The notes beneath the pieces are model-generated. The model was not told the DNA's origin. It saw only the letters and a list, made by a program, of their open reading frames with translations, and did no database searches. Below are positions 25,462 through 34,478 of a stretch of 64,000 bases of DNA, piece after piece. Source of the DNA: Lacisediminihabitans profunda (GTDB lineage Bacteria > Actinomycetota > Actinomycetes > Actinomycetales > Microbacteriaceae); contig NZ_VRMG01000005.1 of the NCBI RefSeq assembly GCF_008040105.1, positions 496,001 through 560,000 on the forward strand, in the 5' to 3' direction. Every line of letters begins with the position of its first letter. Positions within the stretch are counted from its first letter, which is position 1. The translations under genes and the position numbers were made by a program.

Positions 25462-26703
25462 TCAGCGACGGTGCGGCGCGAACCGGGGCACGTAGCGCAG
25501 CAGGATGCCCGCGCCGATGAGCCCGACCACACCCATGACGCCGCTCGCGACGGCGATCGACGCGGCGGCCACGACGGCCGAGACCGCGAGCGGCGCGGCC
25601 GCACTGCCGGCGTCGCCGGTGAATCGCCAGGCCCCGAGGAACGGGGCGGGGTCTCGTGGGTCGGCGAGGTCGGCACCGAGTGTCATCAGGATCCCGCTGC
25701 CCACCCCGTTGGCGAGCGACATGAAGATCGCCGCCGCGATGAACCAGGCCACCGCCCCCGGCACGTCGTGCGTGAAGGCGAGGATCAGGTGCCCGATGCC
25801 GAGACCGATCATCGACGGCAGGGCGCTCCAGAGTCTGCCCCAGCGGTCCATGATCTGGCCGCTCGCGTAGAAGAGGGCGAAGTCCACGGCGCCCGCCGCT
25901 CCGATGATGAGGGCGGTCTGGGCATCCGGAATCCCGATGCTCACCGCCCACAGCGGCAGGATCACCTGCCGGCTCGCCCGCATGGCCCCGATCAGGGCGG
26001 CGCCGGTGCCGAGCCGCGCCAGCACCGCGCGGCTGTTCCAGATGCTGCGGAAGAGGCCGTGGGCCTCGTCGGCCACGAGCTTCTCGCCCTCGCGCATGAC
26101 GGCCGGCGCGCGACTGACCGCGAGCTGCTCCGTCGGGTCCCTGAGCACGAGGAGGAGGATCGCGGCCGTCGCGCAGCCCACGATGTGCACCCAGAACACC
26201 GACTGGGTGCTGCCGGTGAGGTGGATGACCGCCGCGCTGATGAACGGACCGACGAAGTAGCCGAAGCGGAAGGTGCCGCCGAGCGTGGAGAGGGCGCGGG
26301 CACGGTAGGCGCGCGGCACGAAGCTCGTCATGAACGCGTGCCTGGCCAGGGCGAACACCGCGGTGGAGAGGCCGATCGCGAGGATCCCCACGCCGAGGAC
26401 CCAAGGGTTCGGGGCCAGCAGGGCGGTGACGAGCCCGACGATGGAAAGCAGCGCCGCGTAGATCATGGCGGTGCGCTCGCCGATGCGGGACACGATCCAG
26501 CCGCTCGGGATGTCGCCGAAGAGTTCGCCGAGCATGATCATCGACGCGATCAGGCCGGCGACCGCGAGCGAGGCGCCGAGGCTGTTCGCCACCACCGGGA
26601 TGATCGGGATGATCGCGCCCTCGCCGAGCGAGAAGGCGAGCGTCGGCAGGATGGCGGGTAGCGCTATCGAACGGAAGCTGAAGTCCTGCTCGGCGGTGCC
26701 CAT
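25462..26703 (-). CDS. MFS transporter
   Basis: This 413-residue major facilitator has about twelve helices. The loop 2-3 motif is FGDIPSGWIVSRIGERTAM and an acidic residue follows in helix 4; the central loop is charged (VMREGEKLVADEAHGLFRS). It resembles drug- or sugar-efflux-type MFS proteins, and the substrate is unknown. The ATG at 26703 has TAGCAT eight bases upstream, so it is probably leaderless. It is divergent from prfB, with 69 bases between the starts, and convergent with the flavoprotein gene. Confidence 0.84.
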   Translation of the reverse strand: MGTAEQDFSFRSIALPAILPTLAFSLGEGAIIPIIPVVANSLGASLAVAGLIASMIMLGELFGDIPSGWIVSRIGERTAMIYAALLSIVGLVTALLAPNPWVLGVGILAIGLSTAVFALARHAFMTSFVPRAYRARALSTLGGTFRFGYFVGPFISAAVIHLTGSTQSVFWVHIVGCATAAILLLVLRDPTEQLAVSRAPAVMREGEKLVADEAHGLFRSIWNSRAVLARLGTGAALIGAMRASRQVILPLWAVSIGIPDAQTALIIGAAGAVDFALFYASGQIMDRWGRLWSALPSMIGLGIGHLILAFTHDVPGAVAWFIAAAIFMSLANGVGSGILMTLGADLADPRDPAPFLGAWRFTGDAGSAAAPLAVSAVVAAASIAVASGVMGVVGLIGAGILLRYVPRFAPHRR

Positions 26704-26711
26704 CCCTTCCG

Positions 26712-26717
26712 ATGCTA
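26712..26717 (-). promoter_or_regulatory. -10 box TAGCAT, leaderless MFS gene
   Basis: TAGCAT on the minus strand ends eight bases before the ATG at 26703. GGAAGGG abuts the start codon too closely to act as a normal ribosome site. Confidence 0.45.
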
Positions 26718-26757
26718 CCCGCGGTCGGGGCACCGGAGGGGACACCCGCTGGGCCGG

Positions 26758-26763
26758 TAGGCT
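26758..26763 (+). promoter_or_regulatory. -10 box TAGGCT of prfB
   Basis: TAGGCT ends nine bases before the prfB ATG, giving a leader of at most a few bases. Confidence 0.4.
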
Positions 26764-26772
26764 GGTGGGGAC

Positions 26773-27882
26773 ATGGACGAGCTCGATTTTTCTGAACAGA
26801 TCGCCGCGCTTCGCTCGACCTTTGCGGACATCCGCTCTGTCGTCGGGGTAGACAAGCTCACGGCGGAGATCGCGGACCTCAGCGAACAGGCAGGCGTGCC
26901 CGACCTGTGGGACGACACCGAGAAGGCGCAGAAGATCACCTCGGCGCTCAGCCACAAGCAGGCGGAGCTCGCGAAGATCGTGAGCATCCAGTCGCGGCTG
27001 GACGACCTCGAGATCATGGTCGAGCTCGCCAACGAGGAGGCGGATGCCTCGGCCGCCGCCGACGCGCAGGCCGAGCTCACGAGCATCCAGAAGCTGCTCG
27101 GCGAGCTCGAGGTGCAGACGCTGCTGAACGGTGAGTTCGACTCCCGCGCCGCCGTCGTCACCATCCGGGCCGGGGCCGGGGGAGTGGACGCCTCGGACTT
27201 CGCCGAGATGCTCATGCGCATGTACCTGCGGTGGGCCGAGCAGCACAACTACCCGGCCAAGGTGCTCGACACGAGCTACGCCGAGGAGGCGGGCATCAAG
27301 TCGACGACGATCGAGATCGACGCGCCATACGCCTTCGGCACCCTGAGCGTGGAGGCCGGCACCCATCGCCTCGTGCGGATGAGCCCCTTCAATTCGGCCG
27401 GAAAGCGGCAGACCAGCTTCGCCGCGGTCGAGGTGATCCCGCTCATCGAGCAGACCGACGTCGTGGAGGTGCCAGAGGGCGACATCCGGGTGGATGTCTT
27501 CCGGTCGAGCGGTCCGGGCGGCCAGTCGGTGAACACCACGGACTCCGCCGTGCGAATCACTCACATCCCCACCGGCACGGTGGTGTCGATGCAGAACGAG
27601 AAGAGCCAGATCCAGAACCGTGCTGCGGCGATGCGGGTGCTGCAGTCCCGCCTGCTGCTGATCGAGCGCGAGCGCGAGGCGGCACAGAAGAAGGAGCTCG
27701 CCGGCGTGATCACCGCGAGCTGGGGCGACCAGATGCGCAGCTACGTGCTCGCGCCGTACCAGATGGTGAAGGACCTGCGCACCGACTACGAGGTGAACAA
27801 CCCGTCCGCCGTGTTCGACGGCGACCTCGACGGGTTCATCAATGCCGGCATCAAGTGGCGCAAGCGCGACAAGAGCGACTAG
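26773..27882 (+). CDS. prfB: Peptide chain release factor 2
   Basis: This factor ends translation at UAA and UGA. The 369-residue protein has the RF2 tripeptide SPF ([16 protein letters not shown]), which reads the stop codon, and the catalytic GGQ at residues 249-251 ([17 protein letters not shown]). It reads as one uninterrupted frame: there is no in-frame stop near codon 25, so the programmed frameshift of E. coli prfB is absent. The last two codons overlap the convergent permease gene in a shared CTAG. Confidence 0.96.
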   Translation: MDELDFSEQIAALRSTFADIRSVVGVDKLTAEIADLSEQAGVPDLWDDTEKAQKITSALSHKQAELAKIVSIQSRLDDLEIMVELANEEADASAAADAQAELTSIQKLLGELEVQTLLNGEFDSRAAVVTIRAGAGGVDASDFAEMLMRMYLRWAEQHNYPAKVLDTSYAEEAGIKSTTIEIDAPYAFGTLSVEAGTHRLVRMSPFNSAGKRQTSFAAVEVIPLIEQTDVVEVPEGDIRVDVFRSSGPGGQSVNTTDSAVRITHIPTGTVVSMQNEKSQIQNRAAAMRVLQSRLLLIEREREAAQKKELAGVITASWGDQMRSYVLAPYQMVKDLRTDYEVNNPSAVFDGDLDGFINAGIKWRKRDKSD

Positions 27883-28802
27883 CCCTTGACCGCCCCCGCC
27901 GCGATGTTGGCGATGAAGTGGCGTGAGCCGATGAGGAAGACGCCGATGAGCGGCACGACACTGATCAGCGCGCCGGCCATCACCATGCCGTAGTCGGTTC
28001 CGTAGATGGAACTGAGCTGCGAGAGGGCCACCTGCAGAGTCTGCCGCTTGGGGTCGACCAGCACGATGAGCGGCCAGACGTAGTCGTTCCACGCGCCGAT
28101 GAACGTGAAGATGCCGAGAAACGCGAGTCCGCCGCGCAGCATCGGCACGGCCACCAGGAAGTACGTCCTGAAGAAGCCTGCGCCGTCGATGCGGGCCGCC
28201 TCGACGAGTTCGTCGGGGATGGCTCCGGATGCCAGCTGGCGCAGCAGGAAGATCCCGAACGCGTTGGCCGCCCCCGGGATGATCAGCGCCTGGAACGAGC
28301 CGATCCAGCCCAGCTGGCTCATGACCACGAAGTTGGGAACGAGGGAGAGCTGCGCGGGAATCATGAACGTGGCCAGCAGCACCGCGAACAGGCTGCGCCG
28401 GAACGGGAAGTCGAACTTGGCGAAGGCGAAGGCCGCGAGCGAGTCGAAGAACATGACGAGCACCGTGCAGGACAGGGCCACGAACAGGGTGTTGCCGAGT
28501 GCCCCGAACAGGTCGATGCTGGCCAGCACGTGGCCGACGTTCTCGAAGAGATGGCTGCCGAAGATGAGCTTGGGCGGATATCCGAAGATCTCGGCGGTGG
28601 TGTTGGTCGCCATCACGACCAGCCAGTAGAACGGGAAGATCGACAGGAAGACGCCGACGAGGATGGCGAGGTGGGTGACGATCCTGGCGACTCGGCCCTG
28701 TTTCAGCGCCCGGGCATCCCGCCTGGCCTGGGCATCGTCGATCGGGGGCGAGGGCCGTGGAGGAGTCTGAAGCTCGAGCGGTTTGGCCTGCGTGGTCGTC
28801 AT
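27879..28802 (-). CDS. Carbohydrate ABC transporter permease (MalG type), module 1
   Basis: This is a CUT1-family inner-membrane permease of about 307 residues with six helices. The EAA loop that contacts the ATPase is [20 protein letters not shown], and the motif [15 protein letters not shown] is family-typical. The ATG at 28802 overlaps the stop of the partner permease (ATGA); five more upstream codons are open but less likely. It works with the adjacent permease and the frameshifted binding protein upstream. No ATPase gene is present in the cluster. Confidence 0.9.
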   Translation of the reverse strand: MTTTQAKPLELQTPPRPSPPIDDAQARRDARALKQGRVARIVTHLAILVGVFLSIFPFYWLVVMATNTTAEIFGYPPKLIFGSHLFENVGHVLASIDLFGALGNTLFVALSCTVLVMFFDSLAAFAFAKFDFPFRRSLFAVLLATFMIPAQLSLVPNFVVMSQLGWIGSFQALIIPGAANAFGIFLLRQLASGAIPDELVEAARIDGAGFFRTYFLVAVPMLRGGLAFLGIFTFIGAWNDYVWPLIVLVDPKRQTLQVALSQLSSIYGTDYGMVMAGALISVVPLIGVFLIGSRHFIANIAAGAVKG

Positions 28803-29728
28803 TTCGTGCGTCCCCACTTCTTCGTTCCGGTTCGTTCACTGACCAGCCGCCAATTGATGGCCGCGAAGAGGGCGGCGATCACGAAGAGCGCCCAGCCGAT
28901 TGAAGAGCCGTAGCCGAAGTCGAACTGGGTGAACGCCTGGTTGTACTGGTAGAGCACGATGGTCATGCCGGACTCGTTGGGGCCTCCGGTGTTGCCCAGC
29001 AGCACCTGCGGTTCGGTGAAGAGGCTGAGACCGCCGATCGTGGAGGTGATCACGGTGAAGAGGATCACCGGCCGCAGCATCGGGATGGTCACCTGGGCGA
29101 AGATGCGGGCGGTGCCCGCGCCATCCATCTTGGCGGCGTCGTAGACGTCGGAGGAGATGGCCTGGAGCCCGGCGAGGAAGATTATCGCGTTGTAGCCGGT
29201 GAACCGCCAGATCACCATGACCGCGATCGTGGTCTTGATCCCCCAGTCGGAGGTGAGCCACGGCACCGTGTCCAGGCTCAGGGCCTTGAGGGCGGAGTTG
29301 ACGATTCCGAAGCTGTCCGAGAAGACCGAGCCGAAGACGAGGGCCATCGCCACCATGGACGTGACGTTCGGCATGAAGTACGCGACGCGGTAGAAGCCCT
29401 TGAAGCGGATGTTCTGGTGCAGCAGCACGGCGATCACGAGCGCGAAGAACAGCATCGGGATCGTGGACATGAACCAAATGATGAAGGTGTTCGAGACCGC
29501 GTTCCAGAACCGGGGATCGCTCAGCAGGTACTGGAACTGGGCGAGGCCCACCCACTTCATCGTGCCGATGCCGTCCCAGTCGTGCAGGGAGATGTAGAGC
29601 GAGAACACGATGGGGAAGAGCCCGAAGATCAGAAACAGGATGTAGAACGGCGAGATGGCCAGGTACTGCGGCCAGTAGCGCTTGAGGGCGGACACCGGGC
29701 GGCGAGTCGTCAGCGGGGAGGTGGTCAT
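28799..29728 (-). CDS. Carbohydrate ABC transporter permease (MalF type), module 1
   Basis: This CUT1-family permease has 309 residues: YLAISPFYILFLIFGLFPIVFSL as first helix, the periplasmic-facing LHDWDGIG, an EAA loop DVYDAAKMDGAGTARIFAQV and the family motif TGGPNESGMTIVLYQYNQAF. Its ATG overlaps the binding-protein stop by four bases (ATGA), so the three transporter genes form one coupled operon. The substrate is an unknown sugar or oligosaccharide. Confidence 0.92.
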   Translation of the reverse strand: MTTSPLTTRRPVSALKRYWPQYLAISPFYILFLIFGLFPIVFSLYISLHDWDGIGTMKWVGLAQFQYLLSDPRFWNAVSNTFIIWFMSTIPMLFFALVIAVLLHQNIRFKGFYRVAYFMPNVTSMVAMALVFGSVFSDSFGIVNSALKALSLDTVPWLTSDWGIKTTIAVMVIWRFTGYNAIIFLAGLQAISSDVYDAAKMDGAGTARIFAQVTIPMLRPVILFTVITSTIGGLSLFTEPQVLLGNTGGPNESGMTIVLYQYNQAFTQFDFGYGSSIGWALFVIAALFAAINWRLVSERTGTKKWGRTK

Positions 29729-31016
29729 GTCATCAGCCCCCTCTTCTCGAGCTGGCGTATGCCCTGGGCCATGGCGTCGGCCCAGGCGCGATCCGGGTCC
29801 TTGCCCTGGGTCTCGACGTTCACGAGCTCCTTGAGCACGCCCTCCGAGACCTGGCTGTCGTAGGGGCTGATGAAGGTGATCGGCACCTCCTTCGCCGACT
29901 CCTGGAACACGCCGAGCACGTCCTGCCCGCCGAAGAACTTGTCCGGCGAGCTGAGCTGCGGTGACTCGAACGCCTTCGGCGCCGAGGGGAAGAGCTGCAC
30001 GTCCCGGTAGGTCTGGATCTGGGCCGCGGGGGAGGTGAGCCAGGTGATGAAGTCGAAGGCGGCCTTGGGGTCCTTGCAGCTCTTCGGGATGGCGAGGAAC
30101 GAGCCGCCGCTGTTGCCGGGGGCGCCCGGCTGGTGGGCCACCGCCCAGGTGCCGGAGCTGTCCGGCGCGGTGGACTTGAGGATCGGGCCCCACCAGACGG
30201 CCTCGATGTGGCTCGCGACCTTGCCGCTCACCCAGGCGGAGTTCATCTCGGCCGGGGTCTGCACCCTCGCGGTGACGCCCGCCCGGGCGGCGGCGACCGC
30301 GACATCCCAGGCCCGGCGGATGGTGCCCTCCTGGTCCTGGAACAGGGCGCGACCGGCGGGGGAGAAGTAGCGTTCGGCGCTCGCGTTCACGATCTGGCTG
30401 TAGACGATGCTTGCGTTGGCGATCAGCGACACCCCCGAGTTGCGCTTGAGCTTCTTGCCCGCGTCGAGCCACGCCGGCCAGGTGTCCGTGGAGGCCGCGA
30501 CCTCCTCCGGATCACGCGGGAGCGAGGCGGCGGCGAAGAGGTCGGTGCGGTAGAACTGCGCCGTCGGACCGGTGTCCATCGGCCAGAAACACATGCGGTC
30601 GGTCGGCGTGACCCCGAACTGCCACTTCCAGGGCAGGTAGTCCGCCTTGTGCTCTTGCGCCCCCAGCTCGTTCATGTCCACGAACTGGTCTTCCGACGGA
30701 AAGTAGAGCGCGACGTTCGAGTTCAGCCCCGTGATGTCCGGCACGTACGCCCGGCCGGCGAGGCTCGTGCCAGCTTGACGTCGAAGTCGCCTCCGATCAT
30801 GTCGGTGCGCAGCCTCCGCGGCGTGCCGGTGATGTTCCGGCGGGCCGAATCCAGCAGTTTCTCGCTGATCGAGCGGTTCCAGTACCACAGCGTCAGGAGG
30901 TTCGGATCGGGGGAAATCGACTCCGTTCGAGAGCATCCGGCGAGGACTCCCGTCGCCGCGAGCCCCGCGACGGCCATCGTTCCGGACATGAATCTGCGGC
31001 GGGACAAGTTGTCCAT
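29725..31016 (-). pseudogene. Sugar ABC transporter substrate-binding lipoprotein with a frameshift, module 1
   Basis: Two frames together make one extracellular solute-binding protein (family 1) of about 430 residues. The first frame gives MDNLSRRRFMSGTMAVAG with a twin-arginine-like SRRRF and the lipobox LAGC, then LLTLWYWNRSISEKLLDSAR, up to GGDFDVKL. The sequence then continues one frame over from TSLAGRAYVPDITGLNSN to the stop. The break is at 30769-30770, where two bases (GC) stand between the codons CTG and ACG; adding one base restores the frame. Continuing in the first frame would give a truncated protein of about 97 residues. It is either a true mutation or a sequence error. Both permease genes downstream are intact. 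Confidence 0.8.
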
Positions 31017-31046
31017 CCGGTTTCCCACTCTCATCATTGAGCATGC

Positions 31047-31058
31047 GTGAACGTTCAC
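31047..31058. promoter_or_regulatory. LacI-type operator GTGAACGTTCAC (left copy)
   Basis: This perfect 12-bp palindrome lies 31 bases before the binding-protein ATG and overlaps the predicted start of its transcript (TACGTT box at 31062-31067, minus strand). An identical copy stands at 31207. A central CG flanked by symmetric arms is typical of LacI-family operators. Confidence 0.75.
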
Positions 31059-31168
31059 GAAAACGTAGCCGACTCTGTCAGGTTCCCGAGGGAGTGTCAA
31101 GCATTCGGATGTCCGTGCGGGCCTTCGGCGGGCGCCGGCGGCGACCCGACGGGGTCGCAAAAAACCAT

Positions 31169-31197
31169 TTGACCTGCGGTGCGCGGCTCGGTAACCT
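31169..31197 (+). promoter_or_regulatory. Promoter of the oxidoreductase fusion gene (TTGACC-17-TAACCT)
   Basis: A -35-like TTGACC and a -10-like TAACCT are separated by exactly 17 bases. The right-hand GTGAACGTTCAC operator begins ten bases after the -10 box, in the position for repression by blocking initiation. Confidence 0.6.
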
Positions 31198-31206
31198 CGA
31201 GACTTC

Positions 31207-31218
31207 GTGAACGTTCAC
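31207..31218. promoter_or_regulatory. LacI-type operator GTGAACGTTCAC (right copy)
   Basis: Second identical perfect palindrome, 160 bases from the first and 15 bases before the fusion gene ATG. The likely regulator is the LacI-family protein encoded just downstream of the fusion gene. Confidence 0.75.
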
Positions 31219-31233
31219 TACGCAGAGGGAAAA

Positions 31234-33234
31234 ATGACTGCACACGCCCTGAACTGGGGAATCCTGGGGCCCGGAAACATCGCTCGCCGATTCGCGAGCC
31301 AGCTCGCCGACAGTGCGACGGGGCGCCTCGTGGCGGTCGCCAGCCGTGACGCCGGAAAGGCCGAGGCCTTCGCCAGGGAATTCGGGGCCGAGCGAAGCTA
31401 TTCGAGCTACGAGGAGCTGCTCGCCGACCCCGGCGTCGATGCCGTGTACATCTCGCTCGTGCACACGCTGCACGCCGAGTGGACGGTCAAGGCGGCGGAT
31501 GCCGGCAAGCATGTGCTGGTCGAGAAGCCGATCGCGGTCAACCACGGATCGGCGATGGTCGCGGCAGAGGCCGCGCGGCGCAACGGTGTCGTGCTGCTCG
31601 AGGCCTACATGTACCGGTTCCACCCCCAGATCGACACGCTGCTCGAGCTGGTCTCCGGCGGGGCGATCGGCAGCGTGCAGCACATCGACACGAGCTTCTC
31701 CTTCGACACCGGCGGCAGTGAGGGCCGCCTGTTCGACGAGAGCCTCGCCGGTGGGGGAATCCTCGATGTCGGCGGGTATCCGGTCTCCCTGGCCAGGCTG
31801 GTCGCCTCGGCCGCGCTCGGTCGTCGCAGCGAGCCGATCTCGCTCACCGCCCAGGGCTCCATCGGCGAGACGAACGTGGACGAGTGGGCCACGGCGACCC
31901 TGCAGTTCGACGCCGGAATCAGCGCCCACGTGCGCACCGGGGTGCGCCTCGACGACGAGGAGCGCGTGGTCGTCTACGGCTCACACGGAACCATCCAGGT
32001 TCACACCCCCTGGGTGGTCGACCCGTCGGCGAACCCCAGGATCACCGTGCGCCGAGTGGGGGAGCCGGTGCGGGTCATCGAGTGCCCGTCCGAATCCCAG
32101 TACGCCGCGGAGGCCGACGCCGTCGCCGCGGCCGTGACCGGCGCCGTCGGCGGCACCGCCTCGTCCGACGTTCCACGCATGACGATCGACGATTCGCTCG
32201 CCAACCTCCTCGTGCTCGACCAATGGCGGGCCGCGATCGGCCTGCGCTACTCGTTCGAGCGCGACGACGCCACGACCACCACGGTGAGCGGCGAACCCCT
32301 CGCGGCGCGTGAGAACTCCATGGTCTACGGCAGGATCCCGGGCATCGACAAGGACGTGTCGCGCCTCGTGATGGGGTGCGACAACCAGCAGAACCTAGCC
32401 CACGCCTCCGCGATGTTCGACGACTTCACCGAGCGTGGCGGCAACGCCTTCGACACGGGATACATCTACGGCGGTGGGCTGCAGGAGCGGCTGCTCGGGC
32501 AGTGGATCTCGAACCGGGGACTCCGCGAGCAGGCCGTGGTGATCGCCAAGGGCGCCCACACCCCGCACTGCGACCCCGAGTCGATCACCCGTCAGCTCAC
32601 CGAGAGCCTCGAGCGGCTCCAGACGGACTACGTGGACATCTACCTGATGCACCGGGACAACGAGGATATTCCGGTCGGGGAATTCGTCGACGTGCTGGAC
32701 GAGCACGCGCGGGCCGGGCGCATCCGGGCCTTCGGCGGTTCGAACTGGAGCCTCGCGCGATTCGACGAGGCCAATGCGTATGCCGAGGCCAATGGCAGGC
32801 AGCACTTCGGCATCCTCAGCAACCACTTCGGTCTCGCGGAGGCGTACGACGTGCCGTGGGACGGCTGCCGGCACGCCACCGACGACGCCTCGAAGCTCTG
32901 GCTCAAGCAGACCCAGACGCCGCTGTTCCCCTGGTCGTCGCAGGCGAGAGGGTTCTTCACCGGCAGGGCTCGGCCGGACGACCTCTCCGACCCGGAGCTC
33001 GTGCGCTGCTACTACGGCGACGGCAACTTCGAGCGGCTCCGTCGAGCTGAGCAGCTCGGTGCCGAGCTCGGCGTGATGGCGACGGCGGTGGCTCTGGCCT
33101 ACGTACTGCACCAGCCGTTCCCGACCTTCCCGCTGTTCGGCCCTCGGTCGATCGCCGAGACGCGCACCTCCCTGGCCGGGTTGAGCATCGAGCTGACGGA
33201 TGCCCAGGTGCGGTGGCTGGACCTGGCCGACTGA
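31234..33234 (+). CDS. Fusion: Gfo/Idh/MocA oxidoreductase + aldo/keto reductase
   Basis: This 666-residue protein has two different NAD(P)-dependent oxidoreductases in one chain. Residues 1 to about 345 are Gfo/Idh/MocA: nucleotide fold WGILGPGNIARRF, the EKP motif in VLVEKPIAVNH, and the dehydratase-like YRFHPQID and GGGILDVGGYP. After a short linker, residues about 357-666 are an aldo/keto reductase-like barrel: AFDTGYIYGGG with the catalytic Asp and Tyr, KGAHTPHC, YLMHRDNED and the cofactor-site IRAFGGSNW. It should oxidise and reduce sugar-type substrates brought in by the module 1 transporter. The ATG at 31234 has AGAGGGA just upstream. Adjacent separate genes of these families are common; the fused form is less so. 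Confidence 0.85.
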   Translation: MTAHALNWGILGPGNIARRFASQLADSATGRLVAVASRDAGKAEAFAREFGAERSYSSYEELLADPGVDAVYISLVHTLHAEWTVKAADAGKHVLVEKPIAVNHGSAMVAAEAARRNGVVLLEAYMYRFHPQIDTLLELVSGGAIGSVQHIDTSFSFDTGGSEGRLFDESLAGGGILDVGGYPVSLARLVASAALGRRSEPISLTAQGSIGETNVDEWATATLQFDAGISAHVRTGVRLDDEERVVVYGSHGTIQVHTPWVVDPSANPRITVRRVGEPVRVIECPSESQYAAEADAVAAAVTGAVGGTASSDVPRMTIDDSLANLLVLDQWRAAIGLRYSFERDDATTTTVSGEPLAARENSMVYGRIPGIDKDVSRLVMGCDNQQNLAHASAMFDDFTERGGNAFDTGYIYGGGLQERLLGQWISNRGLREQAVVIAKGAHTPHCDPESITRQLTESLERLQTDYVDIYLMHRDNEDIPVGEFVDVLDEHARAGRIRAFGGSNWSLARFDEANAYAEANGRQHFGILSNHFGLAEAYDVPWDGCRHATDDASKLWLKQTQTPLFPWSSQARGFFTGRARPDDLSDPELVRCYYGDGNFERLRRAEQLGAELGVMATAVALAYVLHQPFPTFPLFGPRSIAETRTSLAGLSIELTDAQVRWLDLAD

Positions 33235-33260
33235 GGTCAGGCGGCCGCCGGGCCGACTGC

Positions 33261-33266
33261 TAGGGT
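33261..33266 (+). promoter_or_regulatory. -10 box TAGGGT, leaderless start at 33274
   Basis: TAGGGT ends seven bases before the ATG of the LacI-family gene and decides its start against the GTG inside the box itself. Confidence 0.55.
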
Positions 33267-33273
33267 GCACAAC

Positions 33274-34278
33274 ATGAAGCCGGAACGGTCGCGAGCGAAG
33301 CCCGCGACGATCCTGGATGTGGCGAGCGAGGCCGGCGTCTCGCGCCAGACCGTCACCCGCGCCATGAACAATATGTCGGGGATCAACCCGGCGACGAAGC
33401 AACGCGTGCTCGAGGTGGCGAGGGCGCTCAAGTACCGCCCGAGCCGGTTCGCCCGGGGCCTGGTCGTCGCGCATCCGCTCACCATGGGGCTGCTGCTCGA
33501 CGACATGACCAACCCCTTCTATTCCGAGTTGGCGGCGAGCGTGGTGTCGTCGGCTGCGGAGTTGGGCTGGAACGTGATCTTCGCGGACACCGCCCACGGC
33601 GTCGCCGGGCCGCGCCCGATCCTCGAATCGCTGGCCATGCAGGTCGACGCCGTCATCGGCTACCTTCGCGTGCGCCCCGACGAACTCGACGAGGTCTTCG
33701 GTGATCTGCCGGTCGTCGTGCTCGAGAAGGCTCCGGAGCCGGGGGACCGGTCGGTGATCACCTTCGACTTCGAGCCGGGTCTCCGCTCCGGCATCGCGCA
33801 CCTGGTCGACTCCGGGCGGCGGCACATCGCGATGCTCGACGCCGGCAGTGGCGAGGAGCCCTCCGAGCGCGGATGGCTGTTCGAGAAGATCATGGTCGAG
33901 CGCGGCCTCGAGCCGATCCGCATCCCGGGTGGGCCCACCATCGCTGACGGCGTGGACGTCATGCGGCGACTACTCGACGCGAGACCCGAGGTCGACGCGG
34001 TGATCGCCTTCAACGACCTGGTCGCGATGGGGGCCATGAAGGAACTCCATCGCGTGGGGGCCGACATCCCGGGTCGCTGTGCCGTCCTCGGCATCGACGG
34101 TCTCTCGATCGGCGAGATCGTCACGCCGGAACTCTCGAGCCTGGCCCTCGACCTCCGGGCCGTCGGGCGGCTCGCGGTCGAGCTCGCGGTCGGGATGCAC
34201 GGGGGTGCGCTCCCGATGACGGGACCCGAGGTGCAGCGCACGGTGAGCCACACGCTCCTGCTGCGCGCCACGGCCTGA
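33274..34278 (+). CDS. LacI-family transcriptional regulator, module 1
   Basis: This 334-residue repressor-type regulator has an N-terminal helix-turn-helix (ATILDVASEAGVSRQTVTRA) with hinge helix (KQRVLEVARALKYRPSRFAR). A periplasmic-binding-like sensor domain follows (MGLLLDDMTNPFYSEL to VLGIDGLSIGEIVTPELSSL). It probably binds the two GTGAACGTTCAC palindromes in the divergent promoter region about 2 kb upstream and responds to the sugar handled by module 1; this pairing is inferred from position. It follows the fusion gene by 39 bases with its own leaderless promoter. Confidence 0.9.
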   Translation: MKPERSRAKPATILDVASEAGVSRQTVTRAMNNMSGINPATKQRVLEVARALKYRPSRFARGLVVAHPLTMGLLLDDMTNPFYSELAASVVSSAAELGWNVIFADTAHGVAGPRPILESLAMQVDAVIGYLRVRPDELDEVFGDLPVVVLEKAPEPGDRSVITFDFEPGLRSGIAHLVDSGRRHIAMLDAGSGEEPSERGWLFEKIMVERGLEPIRIPGGPTIADGVDVMRRLLDARPEVDAVIAFNDLVAMGAMKELHRVGADIPGRCAVLGIDGLSIGEIVTPELSSLALDLRAVGRLAVELAVGMHGGALPMTGPEVQRTVSHTLLLRATA

Positions 34279-34352
34279 CCGACCCGGCGTCCCGGCCCGC
34301 GCGCCGCTCCTCGCCGCTCCTCGCCGCGCCTCGCCGGTCCGCGCCCCGCTAA

Positions 34353-34412
34353 TGTGCCCGTTTGTCGGGTCCGGTACCCGTCGTAGGGGCACAATCGCGA
34401 CAAGGGGGCACA
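34353..34412 (+). repeat. Palindromic repeat element, copy 1
   Basis: The ends TGTGCCCGTTTGTCG and CGACAAGGGGGCACA form an imperfect 15-bp inverted repeat, with a further GGGGCACA and a CGGTACCCG core inside. Its first 30 bases match the copy at 40149 at 28 positions, in the same orientation. It lies between the two LacI-family genes, whose 3' ends converge here; the rest of that 200-base gap is G/C-rich low-complexity sequence with no gene. Confidence 0.85.
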
Positions 34413-34478
34413 GGCACAAGCACGGGCGCGGCGGGGCGAGCGCGGGGCGGGCGCGGGCGCGGCAGCGCGGGCGCGGGC

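Noticed and set aside
30723-31160. A 145-residue stand-alone lipoprotein at the start of the module 1 operon
   Set aside because: Its sequence is the N-terminal part of the binding protein and continues naturally in the neighbouring frame; it is better explained by a frameshift.
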